Positions 11,661 through 22,100 of a DNA stretch of 64,000 nt are shown here, piece after piece. This stretch comes from Diphasiastrum complanatum (lineage: Eukaryota > Streptophyta > Lycopodiopsida > Lycopodiales > Lycopodiaceae). The stretch covers positions 30,631,538 to 30,695,537 of the forward strand of contig CM055095.1 in the NCBI GenBank assembly GCA_029204225.1, in the 5' to 3' direction. The notes beneath the pieces were generated by a model, which was not told where the DNA came from, searched no databases, and worked only from the letters and a program-made list of their open reading frames with translations. How positions within the stretch are numbered: the stretch's first letter is position 1; the number at the start of each line of letters is the position of its first letter. The position numbers and the translations under genes were made by a program.

Positions 11661-11815
11661 AAGATCATTTTCAAGAGGCTCCTCCTTGTTGTTGCAAGAT
11701 CTTCATCACCTAAGAGATTAGATGCATTTGGAGACAACTTGAACATCCTTGCTAACTTTTTCTTTCTTTGAAATAGGATCAAATATCCTATATCATTTGC
11801 TATTTTCACTATAGC

Positions 11816-12502
11816 CTACAAATATTCCTTTGAAGAAAGTTGCATCTTCTTTCCTTCTTGTTTCCAAAGGAATGTGGACATAACATATACATCCAAACAC
11901 TTTAAAATCTTTAACATTGGGCTTATTGCCAAACAAGGCTTGAAATGGTGAGATCCCACCAATAGCACTACTAGGAAGCCTATAACATAAGTAATTAGCA
12001 CAAGTTATGGCCTCCCCCCAAAAAGTGATGGTAGAGATGCATCAAGTCTTAAAGACTTTGCACATTCACAAAGACTCCTAATTTTTCTCTCGGCCACCCC
12101 ATTTTGTTGGGGGGTGTAAGGACAAGTGAGTTCTCTCTTAATGCCATTGATCTCACAAAAGTCTCTCATCTTGTTGGACTCCTCCATTATCACATCTTAG
12201 AACTTTAATGCAAGAACTAAGTTTCTTTTCCACTAGAGACTTAAACTTTACAAAAGCTTCATATACAAGGCTTTTCTTAGGCAATAATTCATCCAAGTGT
12301 ATCTAGTACAATCATCTATAAAGGTCACATACATTAAAGCACCTCCATTACTTTCATGAGAAGAAGTTGCAAGGCCACATGCCTCACACACTTTGCCACA
12401 CTTCTTGAAAGCTTTTGGTAGGCTGAGAGCTAGCTCCTTTGATGCCATGGATTCCATTGATTGAAGATTAGGATGGCCCAATATTTTGTGCCAAAGCTCC
12501 AC
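11816..12502 (-). pseudogene. Copia pre-integrase and integrase, deleted
   Basis: 12248-12502 holds LWHKILGHPNLQSM and CEACGLATSSH (pre-integrase H/C zinc motif), then jumps straight to NGGALMYVTFIDDCTRYTW. The first catalytic-Asp region (xHSDVCGP type) expected between them is missing, an internal deletion. 12005-12193 has CPYTPQQNGVAERK, with the catalytic Glu, but the second Asp block is out of frame. 11816-12001 covers the integrase C-terminal region (readable in another frame as FKCLDV-type debris). Not functional. Confidence 0.87.
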
Positions 12503-12673
12503 TTAAGTCACTCCTCCTTAACCATATTCACACTTTCAATAGCCACATTAGCATCCAACTTAAAGAGCCTTCCTTGCTTAATGCCAGTAGCTATGCACTT
12601 AACATATTTCAAGGTGGAACACACTCCATTCTTGAAATGTACATCTAGTCCATTGTCCATTAATTGACCAACA

Positions 12674-13240
12674 CTAAGCAAGTTTTTCTGTAATGGATGG
12701 AACATACAAAACATTATCAAGATCTATCCTCTTAGATGATCCTAAGCATAATAAAATAGATTCTATGGCATCTATCTTGCATTCTTGATCACTAGCAGTG
12801 TAGATTGATTTCTTAGAATCATTACAAGAAAGTAGATTAGAAAAATAATGCTTGTTGAATGACATGTGGGAACTAGTCCCACTATCAATCTACCATGTCT
12901 CTTGGCATGATGTTGGTGTAGATGCTACCATCAAGGATGTATTGAAGCCATCCTCTTCCTCCTCCCCTTGTGCAAGATTGCCTTGATCTTCACTCCCTTG
13001 TGCATTCTTCTTCTTATAGAATTCGGAAGCAAAGTGTCCTTTCTTCACACAAAAGCTTCCCTTTGGAGGTAGATCCTCCATCCTTTGCCTCGGCCTCCTT
13101 GCCTTGGATCTTCTTGAAAGGACGAGTCTTCTTTTTGCCTTTAGATGTGAAGTTTGCTTTCTCATCACCATTATGTAGTGATAAGGACCCCATTCATGTT
13201 TTGAGGTGTAGAAGCTTACTCTCCTCGGCCACAAGAACAT
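12674..13240 (-). pseudogene. Copia zinc knuckle and protease, broken by an in-frame TAG
   Basis: 12890-13240 holds the gag tail with a decayed CCHC knuckle (FCVKKGHFASEF: the spacing CxxC is reduced and the last Cys is Phe) and ends at ETW followed by TAG. Reading past the TAG in the same frame gives IDSGTSSHM, the protease active-site block, then LDNVLYVPSI. Copia proteases usually read W-Y/I-D-S-G here, so one TAT/TAC to TAG change explains the stop. Confidence 0.88.
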
Positions 13241-13773
13241 TATGCAATTGATGGAAGTTGGTCTTGAATAGCAAAAGATTGAACTAGATTAGAGAGCTCA
13301 TCTCCTAATCCATTCAAAATTACTTGTACTAGTTCATTGTCTTGGATCTTCTCTCCTATAGATCCCAATTCTTTGTTCAAACATTTTATCCTTAGGACAT
13401 ACTCTTGTCCATTTTCTCCACTTCCCCTCATGCTTTGTAAGATCAAGTTTCTTAGCATAAGCACTCTTGAAGTGTTATTGGACTCATAAATGTTCTTTAG
13501 TGATTCCCAAGCCTCTTTTGATGTGGTACAAGAAGCCATCTCCTTCAAGAGGTCATTGTTTACATTTAACTTCAAGCAATGTAGGGCTAATCTAACCCTC
13601 TTCTTGTATTTTAGTTGTTCTTGGGGAGCTTGAGGCTCTTCCTCAAATCCTAAAACAATATCAAAGAGATCACGAACCACTAGTAGTGATTCCATTATTA
13701 CTTTCCAAATGGAATAGTTTGTGGAAGTTAGTTTCTCACTAGATTCTAACATATATCCACCCATGGATGTCAT
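13240..13773 (-). CDS. Copia gag
   Basis: 177 codons from an ATG at 13773, the largest intact gag piece. It has the UBN2-type gag fold of plant copia: LTSTNYSIWKVIMESLL, then LKEMASCTTSKEAWESLKNI, then LVQVILNGLGDELSNLVQSF. It would form the virus-like particle shell. It ends at 13240 where the frame shifts into the zinc knuckle segment. Confidence 0.9.
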   Translation of the reverse strand: MTSMGGYMLESSEKLTSTNYSIWKVIMESLLVVRDLFDIVLGFEEEPQAPQEQLKYKKRVRLALHCLKLNVNNDLLKEMASCTTSKEAWESLKNIYESNNTSRVLMLRNLILQSMRGSGENGQEYVLRIKCLNKELGSIGEKIQDNELVQVILNGLGDELSNLVQSFAIQDQLPSIA

Positions 13774-14355
13774 TGTGAATGAAAGCCTATGAGATACACA
13801 AAGATTTCTTGATAAAGAGTGATCTAAGATAGATTTATAGCTTTAAAAAAGCTTCTAATCTAGGCCCAATCAATCCTAGTTCAACTTGGATGATGGTATA
13901 ATAGATCAACTACAAATATCCTAGCAAATCACTCTTCCAAAAAATTGAATCTAGCTCAATTTTGTTTGATATTTCACACACACTTAAGATCTAAACAAAT
14001 CAACATTAAAGATCTGATTTAATGCTTCAAAATGAACTGCTTCAATGACTCAAATCACTATTTGATCACTAGCATTCAATAGATTGAACCTAGATCTAGA
14101 CAATGCACTAAAAACCTTGAGTTTTGGACTAATATGCTCTTTTTTGAGTCAAAAATACTAATGGAAGTTAATTTGAAGGTTGTTGTACGGTTTCACACAT
14201 GTGGACAGTACTTCAGCAGCCCACAAATCAATCTTGACCAAATACAACGATGATACCTCTCTCCTTGAACTCACCCTCTCAATTAGAACTCAAATACAAC
14301 ACATTGTCAATGATTTCACAAGTGCTATTAATCATTTAGATCACGCTTAGACTTG

Positions 14356-14367
14356 GCTCTGATACCA
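14356..14367 (-). other. Copia primer binding site (tRNA-iMet)
   Basis: On the minus strand TGGTATCAGAGC directly adjoins the 5' LTR and matches the standard plant initiator-Met tRNA site perfectly. A longer run (TGGTATCAGAGCCAAG) extends to 14352. Confidence 0.95.
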
Positions 14368-15203
14368 TGTCAATTTTCAGAGAAAAAGGACAAATATGAT
14401 TGTACTTATCAATCATTTAGAGTTATTGATTGCTTAATCCAAAGATCTATCAAGTTCTAGGTGTTAGATCTTGATCTACATGCTTTACACTATGATTTAA
14501 GCAAGAGCAATGGATCAAATGATCAAAAACATGGATGGGTGGCCTCACAAGTGTGGAGGACAGTACCAGTACGGCCTGTTTATAGAGTGTAAAGTACACA
14601 AGCAGCTTACAAATGCATTTCAATCACAAAAACACAAGACACTAGAATTTGCCAATGTCACATCAACTTCTCATTGATTTGGTTGATCCCTTTATAGATC
14701 AAGTACATCCACAAGCTGTGTACTGTCCAACAAGCCTTCACACGTGTGAAGAGTGCCTAGTCATCCATATCCACCAACGGGAGCCATATGTGCTCCTTTC
14801 CCAGAGTTGACTATTCTCTTTGGCTAGAAAACAAAAGCTAGTCTTCCACATTTATACGAATATTCTCTATAGAATAGGATCCAATGGAATCTTCTTATCT
14901 TATCTTCTAGAAGCTTATCCACACGTGTGAATGGTATCTTGACATGTGTGAATAATAACTCATTCACATGGAAGTCCAATATCTATTTACATAAAGTTTG
15001 ACCAATTTGACCATTTTCAAGATTCTACTCAAAGGTCAATTTCACACTAGTGTCGATCAAGCTAACATCAATCTAAATTTATAAAAGTGACTTATGTACA
15101 TTCTTTCACACGTGGGAACAGACCTCACACGTGTGAGATCCTATCAAGATCAATTAACTTGAGATCTACAAGGTACATCAAGTTGGAAGTGATATTTTTA
15201 ACA
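14368..15203 (-). repeat. Copia 5' LTR
   Basis: 836 bp. It aligns with 9098-9950 along its length. It keeps CACACGTGTG at several places where the other LTR has CACATGTG, the direction expected for loss of methylated CpG in the left copy. At other sites the loss is in this copy. Confidence 0.93.
14690..14697 (-). promoter_or_regulatory. TATA-like box of the copia LTR
   Basis: Minus-strand CTATAAAG in the 5' LTR, also present at 9439-9446 in the other LTR. Its position in the LTR fits a U3/R promoter. Inferred. Confidence 0.45.
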
Positions 15204-15680
15204 ACATGCAAGGCATGCAAATATAGTAATGGACACATGCATGTAGTTTTGTACATATCTAGCTGAGAAATTGACATTTGGAGAAAGTAGGTAGAAGTTA
15301 GGTGCAATTTTAGCATGCAAGCTGTTAGGTGTCAATATGGTAGTAGTTTACACTTGAATAGGTGTAGGAAATGCATTGAATGCTAGTAGTACCACGAATT
15401 TGAGCTCTATCTATAAATGTATTGTGGGTTTCCACATCATTATGGATTATGAATGAAGAGAGGCTGGCATAATGTCAAAATTGGATCTCATTCTATTTTG
15501 CTTGAAATCGTATTCTCTCTCTAACTCGAGATTGGTGTCTTCTTCATACATTATTTTGCTTATGCATTTTCTCTATAGTGTTGCTTTGATCTGTAGCATT
15601 CTAGATTGTGCTCTAGCCTCAAATCTGTTGGTAGATTGTAGTATTACTCTGCAGGTGATCTGTGTGCCACCATAAAGCAT
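15204..15680 (+). other. Right half of the interrupted host sequence, possible copia LTR
   Basis: Resumes after the second ACATG. It has a TATA-like CTATCTATAAATG (about 15,408-15,420), CT-rich stretches and a possible end at GTGCCACCA (about 15,663-15,671). This is the layout of a 3' LTR of the older copia fragment at 7801-8989. No partner LTR is present to prove it. Confidence 0.4.
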
Positions 15681-16773
15681 GGTGAAGATCATTCACACTT
15701 TTGGTGTGGTTCCCCACACGTGTGAAGTTGCTGGATTTTTCACACAATGTTTGAAACAACGAATACCATAACATTTGATGCTTATATTGAAATGTTCCTC
15801 TGACATATAAGCCAACACCATGACCTTTCATGCTAATACAAAAGTTAAAGGTAAGTTGCAATATCATCAAATTTTAAAAAATGAAGTTTAGGAAAATTGG
15901 TTTTCCCCACAAACATAATTTCATAATCACAAGAATTTCACCACAACTAGTCGAATATTGTTGTAAAAAAAGATCATGGTCTCATATCCTTCACCATTGA
16001 AGCTTTTATAATCCAAGTCTCTTAATATGATGTTTGATATGAAAGATATCAATCAAACAAAAATTGAGCATCAGAGATTTAAGTGTTGAGAACAAAAGTT
16101 CTTTATGAACACTTCTCAAACACTAGGTCAACAATCAAATGAACTGTGAGGGAAAACATTTTTCTAACAACAAACATACTAATTCTATCACATAAACTTT
16201 CAAAATTATAAACATGAGGAACCCAAAATTTGTTGCATCTCGAGGCCAATGGCTTCAAATTAATGTCATGATGTAACAAAAAAAAAACCATAATCAACAA
16301 TGAATTTATAGTCAAGATTTAAAATTTTAAAATGGTGTATTTTTTTGTGTGTGGAACAACCATATGTTGCATAGCCCCGCATGTCAAATCCTGCCATTTA
16401 TTCATTGAAATTGCCAATGTGTTGGCTGACATAGCCTTTTGTGTGGAACTTCCTTTAGAGGAAATTCCACGCATATCAATCTCCACCCTAAACTAGAGAT
16501 TCTACTTTGAAATTTTGAATATGCATGGAAGTGGATTCCTCTACACAATTTTTGATCTCCCAAGCTTTCATATAAGCCTTGATGTTTTTTGCAAATTTGT
16601 AATAAGTGTGAAGTTTTACATGAAACAAAAAATGGAAACATAGACTATGTGTTGAATGCATGTGGATATCTTTAGTGGATATATGTAGGTTTTTCTGATC
16701 GTGAAGGCCTTTACAAGGTATGATGTTTTTTTTTTTTTTTCTTTCTAGCTAGTTTGTCTCTTTATGTAGCTCT
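15681..16773. other. Unassigned AT-rich sequence
   Basis: Only short ORFs on either strand, none with a known domain. One CACACGTGTG at about 15,717 again resembles the copia LTR palindromes. Confidence 0.35.
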
Positions 16774-17327
16774 TGTCATGTGCCAAACTTAGCATTAAAA
16801 CATCTAATCCATTCTTTATCATTAAATTACAATGGAAATACAAGAAATCAAGAAACTAGATAAATGTAGCAAAACTTCACCAAATTAGGCAAAGTAAGGT
16901 TCCATTGTTAATGAGTGGAGATCATTCAAATGATAGGGGCCTGATTATAGAGCATGATCAAAGCTCCCATGTGATTGTAGGCACATGAACCACCTTCCAT
17001 TCAAGAAAGCTCTCAAAGAGAAGCTTCAAGAACACAAGAGAACACCAAAATTTTTAAAATTATGAAAATGAATAATAGCCTCCAAATTTAGCACGACCTC
17101 AACTATTTATAGTGGTCATTTGTGCCTCTACTATAAGTTTGGGGCCTTATTAAGCTAAATTGGGCCTTACAACCATTATTACAATTCCGCTATTCACAAT
17201 TATAGCGAGATTGTTTGAGCCAATTTATTAACTGTCCTATTGACTAGTTCTAATCTAATTTAGCTCCATGGCTATATTTGTCAACTCATTAGTAAGCTCA
17301 CGGGCTAATTACATGCAACACGTGACA
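16774..17327 (-). repeat. Gypsy 3' LTR, related family
   Basis: Begins TGTCATGTGCCAAAC, ends CAACACGTGACA. Both termini and the downstream PPT (CTCCCC on plus) match the complete gypsy element at 29.9-37.8 kb, but the body differs, so it is a sister subfamily. No 5' partner is present. Confidence 0.7.
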
Positions 17328-17642
17328 CTCCCCCTACTTTAAGCATTTTTGCCCTAAAAAATGAAGGTCGTGTAGTCCTTTGTTAAGTGCCATGTTTCGT
17401 AAATCCTTTGGCAGGAGTCTAGAAATATTTGGCCACCTTAAGTAAGAAACATCTTTCCATGTATTATTCTCATAAATGGCCATCTTTTGTTCGTCACATT
17501 TCACTGCCTTAGGTTTAGCTTCTAGCTTATTGTTGTAGAACAAGGTTGCAACAAAACTTCTTTGGAAAAACCTTTGATCTACAAGCTGATCCCATAGATT
17601 CGATAAGATCACTGACGAAGAGATTGGTGATGTTACGACCAT
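17328..17642 (-). pseudogene. Gypsy C-terminal chromodomain remnant
   Basis: A 102-codon frame next to the 3' LTR, with YENNTWKDVSYLRWPNI resembling the end of a gypsy chromodomain (xxTWED..L...FP), then HDLHFLGQKCLK, which matches the post-chromodomain tail position of the complete element. A similar piece lies at about 58,190-58,290. Only this end of the element survives. Confidence 0.6.
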
Positions 17643-18105
17643 ATTCCGTTAAGGACATGGAATAGTCCTAATATGGTAAACCGGCCCTCCAGTGTTCGAG
17701 TTTATTGGTCATGCCTGGATTTTATTCCACGTCGAGGCCTGTTGGTGACTAGTAAGCTTGAGAAGACCCAGACACTCTAATTGAGACATATGGAGTAGTG
17801 CATGTACGTGTGTTGATATAGGCAGGAGTTATGCATGAAGAGCTATGACCTATTTATAGTTGACCTGCATGGGGATTGCATGGACTCATGCACAGGATCC
17901 TATTCTCTATATATTGAGATAGTGATTATTTCGTCGACGACTTTGGTCTAGGTCACCTGTTGAGCTCTTCTTCTCTTGCTATCACATGGCATGGCTTGGG
18001 GGCTAGGTCCAGGAGAGATCTAGGTTTGGTTGGGTGGTTTTGCTCCACAGTCTCTCTTGTATTTTCCTATTCTCATAGGGCTAGGGTTTAGGAACTAAAA
18101 ATAAC

Positions 18106-18108
<3 letters not shown>

Positions 18109-18166
<58 letters not shown>
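18109..18166 (+). repeat. (AG)n microsatellite
   Basis: About 58 bp of AG with one phase break near 18,160. Confidence 0.95.
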
Positions 18167-18171
<5 letters not shown>

Positions 18172-18374
18172 TTGAAGGCCTCGATGATCAATCATATAAA
18201 CAGGCCCTTTTAGCCTAGTTATCTTTTGCAGAAAGTAGATTGATTACAAAAAGTATACTAGTTAGTGCTATTAGAGCTTTCTTAACTAACGTGTTAACAT
18301 AAATTGTAAAGTGGGCAAGCACCATCCAACACGTTATATTATATTCAACCAACCTCGTCTCACTACAAGTCATC

Positions 18375-18556
18375 AACCCTCACACGGTGAGTTGATGTAT
18401 CATACTTGAGTTGGGCTTGCTCACAGAACCCTCGCACGATCAGTTGATGTATCATACTTGAGTTGGGCTTGCTCATAGAACCCTAGCACACATAGTTGAT
18501 GTATCATACTTGAGTTGGGTGAGCTGATGTATCATACTTGGGTTGGGCTTGCTCAC
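18375..18556 (+). repeat. 52-bp tandem repeat, about 3.5 copies
   Basis: The phrase TTGATGTATCATACTTGAG recurs at 18391, 18443, 18495 and (with one change) 18523, spaced 52, 52 and 28 bp. The last unit is truncated. About 0.6 kb upstream of the PFK start codon. Confidence 0.9.
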
Positions 18557-18741
18557 CAAAGTTAAATTCAGCATGATCCAAGAGGTTAATGAGACCAAAC
18601 ATCACTAATGGCAAGTCTCAAGTGCCACATATTTCAAGCCAATTTTTCTAAACTTTTTCCGTTCCTTTCCTTCCTCTCCCATTGGCTTGGACTTTTTTCT
18701 TTGTGCCCCATACTCCAAGAAGAGAATGCTTCAACGGCCAA

Positions 18742-18742
<1 letters not shown>

Positions 18743-18784
<42 letters not shown>
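18743..18784 (+). repeat. (TC)n microsatellite in the PFK leader
   Basis: Imperfect TCTG then pure TC, about 42 bp. CT-rich tracts near start sites are common in plant leaders. Confidence 0.9.
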
Positions 18785-18788
<4 letters not shown>

Positions 18789-19103
18789 GATATGGCGGCT
18801 CGTTATTCTCACTTTGGCAACTGCCACTTTGGCGGCCACATCGCGACGCATCTCTGCTATATTATACACATATATTATACATTTTTGTATTCAGAGATGG
18901 CGGACAGCCACTTCTTCTCATCTGCTGAAAATTCTTCCTCTTTTTCATCTTATCAAAGATCCAGGAACCAGTACTATCACCTCATTCACCTTATAAAGCA
19001 TTCATGTTGCTTTGCAACGAATGGATTGATCTGAGTTTATCTTTCTCGGGAGCAGATCTTGAGGTTTGGGAAGGATTTGCTGAAAGTAGAGGATTGCGTA
19101 GCA

Positions 19104-22100
19104 ATGGCTGTGTATGAGAATGGAAACGGGAGTGTGTTTGCAAACGATGCGAAAATTAACCTTCAGAGAGTCCCTAATCTTTCAGATTTCTTTCCAGACT
19201 TGCCAAAATATCCTAATCCCTTGAACGAGAATAAATACTTCCACCCTTCTAAAGGATTTTTTGCAACAGAGACCCAGTTCGTGGCAAAATCGGTAACAAT
19301 AGATGTGAGCAACCCAAACCCTCCCAACCAGAAGTATTTCATGCTTGCAGGTCCACGAGAGAAGGTTGTGTTTAAATCTGAAGATGTAAAGGCTGCCATA
19401 GTCACCTGTGGAGGTCTCTGCCCTGGATTAAACACGGTGATCAGAGAACTGGTGAATGGTCTATGGCATCAGTACGGGGTGAGACAAATAAGCGGAGTTC
19501 TTGCAGGATACCGGGGTTTTTATTCTTCGGACACTGTTTATTTAGACCCTAAGGTGGTGGATAGTTGGCACAAGGTTGGGGGAACAATGCTGGACACATC
19601 TCGTGGAGGAATGGATCTTAAAAAGATTGTAAATTCTATTGAGGATCGGGGTTACAATGTGCTGTTTATAATTGGAGGAGATGGAACTCTGCGCGGTGCC
19701 CATGGTATCTTTGAAGAGATCAAGCGGCGTGGCCTCAAGGTCTCTGTGGCATGCATACCCAAGACCGTGGATAATGACGTTGCTGTCATTGACAGGTAGA
19801 GGTTGATTCTCTTTGTGCTATCTTCGATGCTCTTTCTGCTACATTGTGCGTGCGAGAGAGAGAGAGAAAAAAAGAGAGAGAGCCATTCTTTAGGACCACC
19901 TAACACAGCAAAATTGTGACTGATGAGAACTAAGATAGGAAAGCTTATTTGCCCTATATAAGTAACTTTCTCTTGACTTGTACACTTGCTTATTATTAAC
20001 CTAAGTGTAGTTAATTTCATGATATCTGATCATGCCCTTAATGATGGCTAACATCATAGTCCAACACGGATCAATGCTGCATAACAACCACATTTCATAC
20101 AAGAGGTAGTGGCAAAGCTTTGCTCATGATCTTGGGTAATATGGTTGGGATAATAGGTTCACCTAATCACAGTGTCTGAATCAATGTCCCATCGTCAATA
20201 TCATTGGGGAAAGTGGGCAGCCTACAACGAGGCACCTTCTATGCTAGAGTAGCCACACAATGTTTGTGTAATAACGCAATTGAGAAAGAAAGAAAGCTTT
20301 ATTAACGTCTTTCCCATGCCAAAAGGCATATGAAATGAACGAGTACATCAAACACGATGGCAACTAGACGTTCAAGATTATAACAAAGTTTTATAGCCAA
20401 AATTATATGGCACGTAGACCATTTACAAGTCCAACTGGACATCTCTTCATTTCTCTAACTTTGACTCTATCTTAGAATTGAAACTCTCATGAACTATAGG
20501 GTTACGATCTACAAATATGATAATACCATCATGATAAATAAGTCGTTGCTACTTGATAGAGCTTCTTGTCTTGCCTTCTTGCATTCTTGAACTTGGATGA
20601 AAGTAAAATCCTCATCTAAGCAGATTTTGGCATGCCTTAGTTTAGATTTCTTCCCCAAAACTTTGCGCCAGTGATGTGAAGCGAATGACAAGAGTATCCG
20701 GGTCCTTCTTAGGCCGCCAAGTACTTTCCATATGTGCGCTATGGTGCTGAAGATTCTCATCCAAAAGCTTTTTAGCTTCTTCAACAACATTTTGGGAGTT
20801 CAAAATACCTCTAACACAAAGCATTAAGAGACCTCTAACACAAGCATTAAGAGCTTTGTGCTCTTGCAGATGACTCTCAATCAACAATAAATGAAGGTGA
20901 AGGCAAAGGTGGAGGGATAGATGACTCTCAATCAACAATAAATGAAGGTGAAGGCAAAGGTGGAGGGATAGCAGTGGTCAAACCTTCAAGTACTTATGCC
21001 CCTGCCCATGATTGGACAGCATTGGTGTTGTTCCACTTGACTTTCGAGCTATTGAATTTTCGTTGAGGTAGCTATTTGGGAAAAAGTTTCACTTTTGATA
21101 ACTGCAACTTTATTCTTGATTTCTTCGATGGAAGTATCCAGCTTTTGGAAATGCAGTTGCACAACTAGAAGCAGAGAATCATGAGAGGCACGTCTTTCTC
21201 GATGATTGTTAAGACAGTCGAATATACGGAATTGATCTTCACGAAGAAGACTGGCCAGGGTGTATGTAGAAGAAGGTGCTTCTATTGTGTTTGGTGTCAA
21301 GGGAAGAGCTATAGTTCCCCTCCTGTCTTTTTACATGTTCTCTCACAAACTTGCTTTTTATCCTCTTGCTGGGCAGAAAACAGTCAGACAATTTCTATTG
21401 TAAGCTTCGCTCTTGGGACCCTTTGTTGTGAGCAAAATATCCACAAGAATATACAGATAGTTTAGGTGAAAATCTATCTATAGTGACAGCCATAGACAAT
21501 TTCTATTGTAAACTACATCCAGAAGAATAAACAGGAGTAATCTCTCTACACTGATCAAATGAATGCAGAACAATGATAGACTTATAGACGTTGATCAAGA
21601 CCATTGGCAAATGAAGAGTCAAGGCACAATGGTATATGTTAAACTACATAGTGCATTTAAGAGCTAGGACTGGAGACTGCTAGACTCTAGGTCCAAATCT
21701 AATTATATTTTGAGGTTATAAATTGGAACCTACGCAAAAAATACATAATGGCAAAAAATCTCTTGTTAGGTTAATTGATGATGTTGTAGGCTTGCAACAG
21801 ACTATAGATTATCTCAAGCACCGGGTGAGAGATGCTCTCAAGTATCTTTCTTCTGTGGATGTGTCGTTTCCATGACCACCATGACAACCACAGTTGTGTG
21901 TGTATGCTGACTCACTACCTTGCACCCTGGCAAGTTGCAGGCATGGCTTCTACAAACACTACCATTATATTGGACTAGATGATGGCAACTTCAACCTTGT
22001 TTCAGGACAGTTTAGGCTGCATTTCTCAGTGCCAAAGGTGAACTTCAACTGGAAGTTTCTGATTGAAGTGCCTTTGCTCAGTCTGTTTTCCTGAGACCAT

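Larger units (their letters stand above)
9098..15203 (-). mobile_element. Ty1/copia retrotransposon, nearly complete, minus strand
   Basis: Two direct LTRs (853 and 836 bp) begin TGTCAATTTTCAG and end TTTTTAACA on the plus strand. The internal region has a perfect PBS, a PPT and, read on the minus strand, gag, protease, integrase, reverse transcriptase and RNase H in copia order. It is flanked by ACATG duplications. It inserted into older copia-like sequence (7.8-9.1 kb and 15.2-15.7 kb). It cannot be autonomous: an in-frame TAG sits at the gag/protease border (12890-12892), the gag zinc knuckle has lost cysteines, the integrase has an internal deletion, and several frameshifts are present. 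LTR divergence is visible by eye (dozens of differences), so insertion is not recent. Confidence 0.95.
17643..18608. other. Upstream region of PFK, repeats only
   Basis: No gene. It holds a (GA)n array and a 52-bp tandem repeat, both listed separately. Confidence 0.5.

Noticed and set aside
18896-19034. In-frame-looking upstream start ATGGCGGACAG for PFK
   Set aside because: That frame ends at a TGA at 19,032 and no credible intron fits before 19,104. A transit-peptide exon is not supported.
20869-20971. CRISPR-like direct repeats (also 18.39-18.55 and 24.08-24.18 kb)
   Set aside because: Plain tandem duplications without regular spacers, in plant nuclear DNA.
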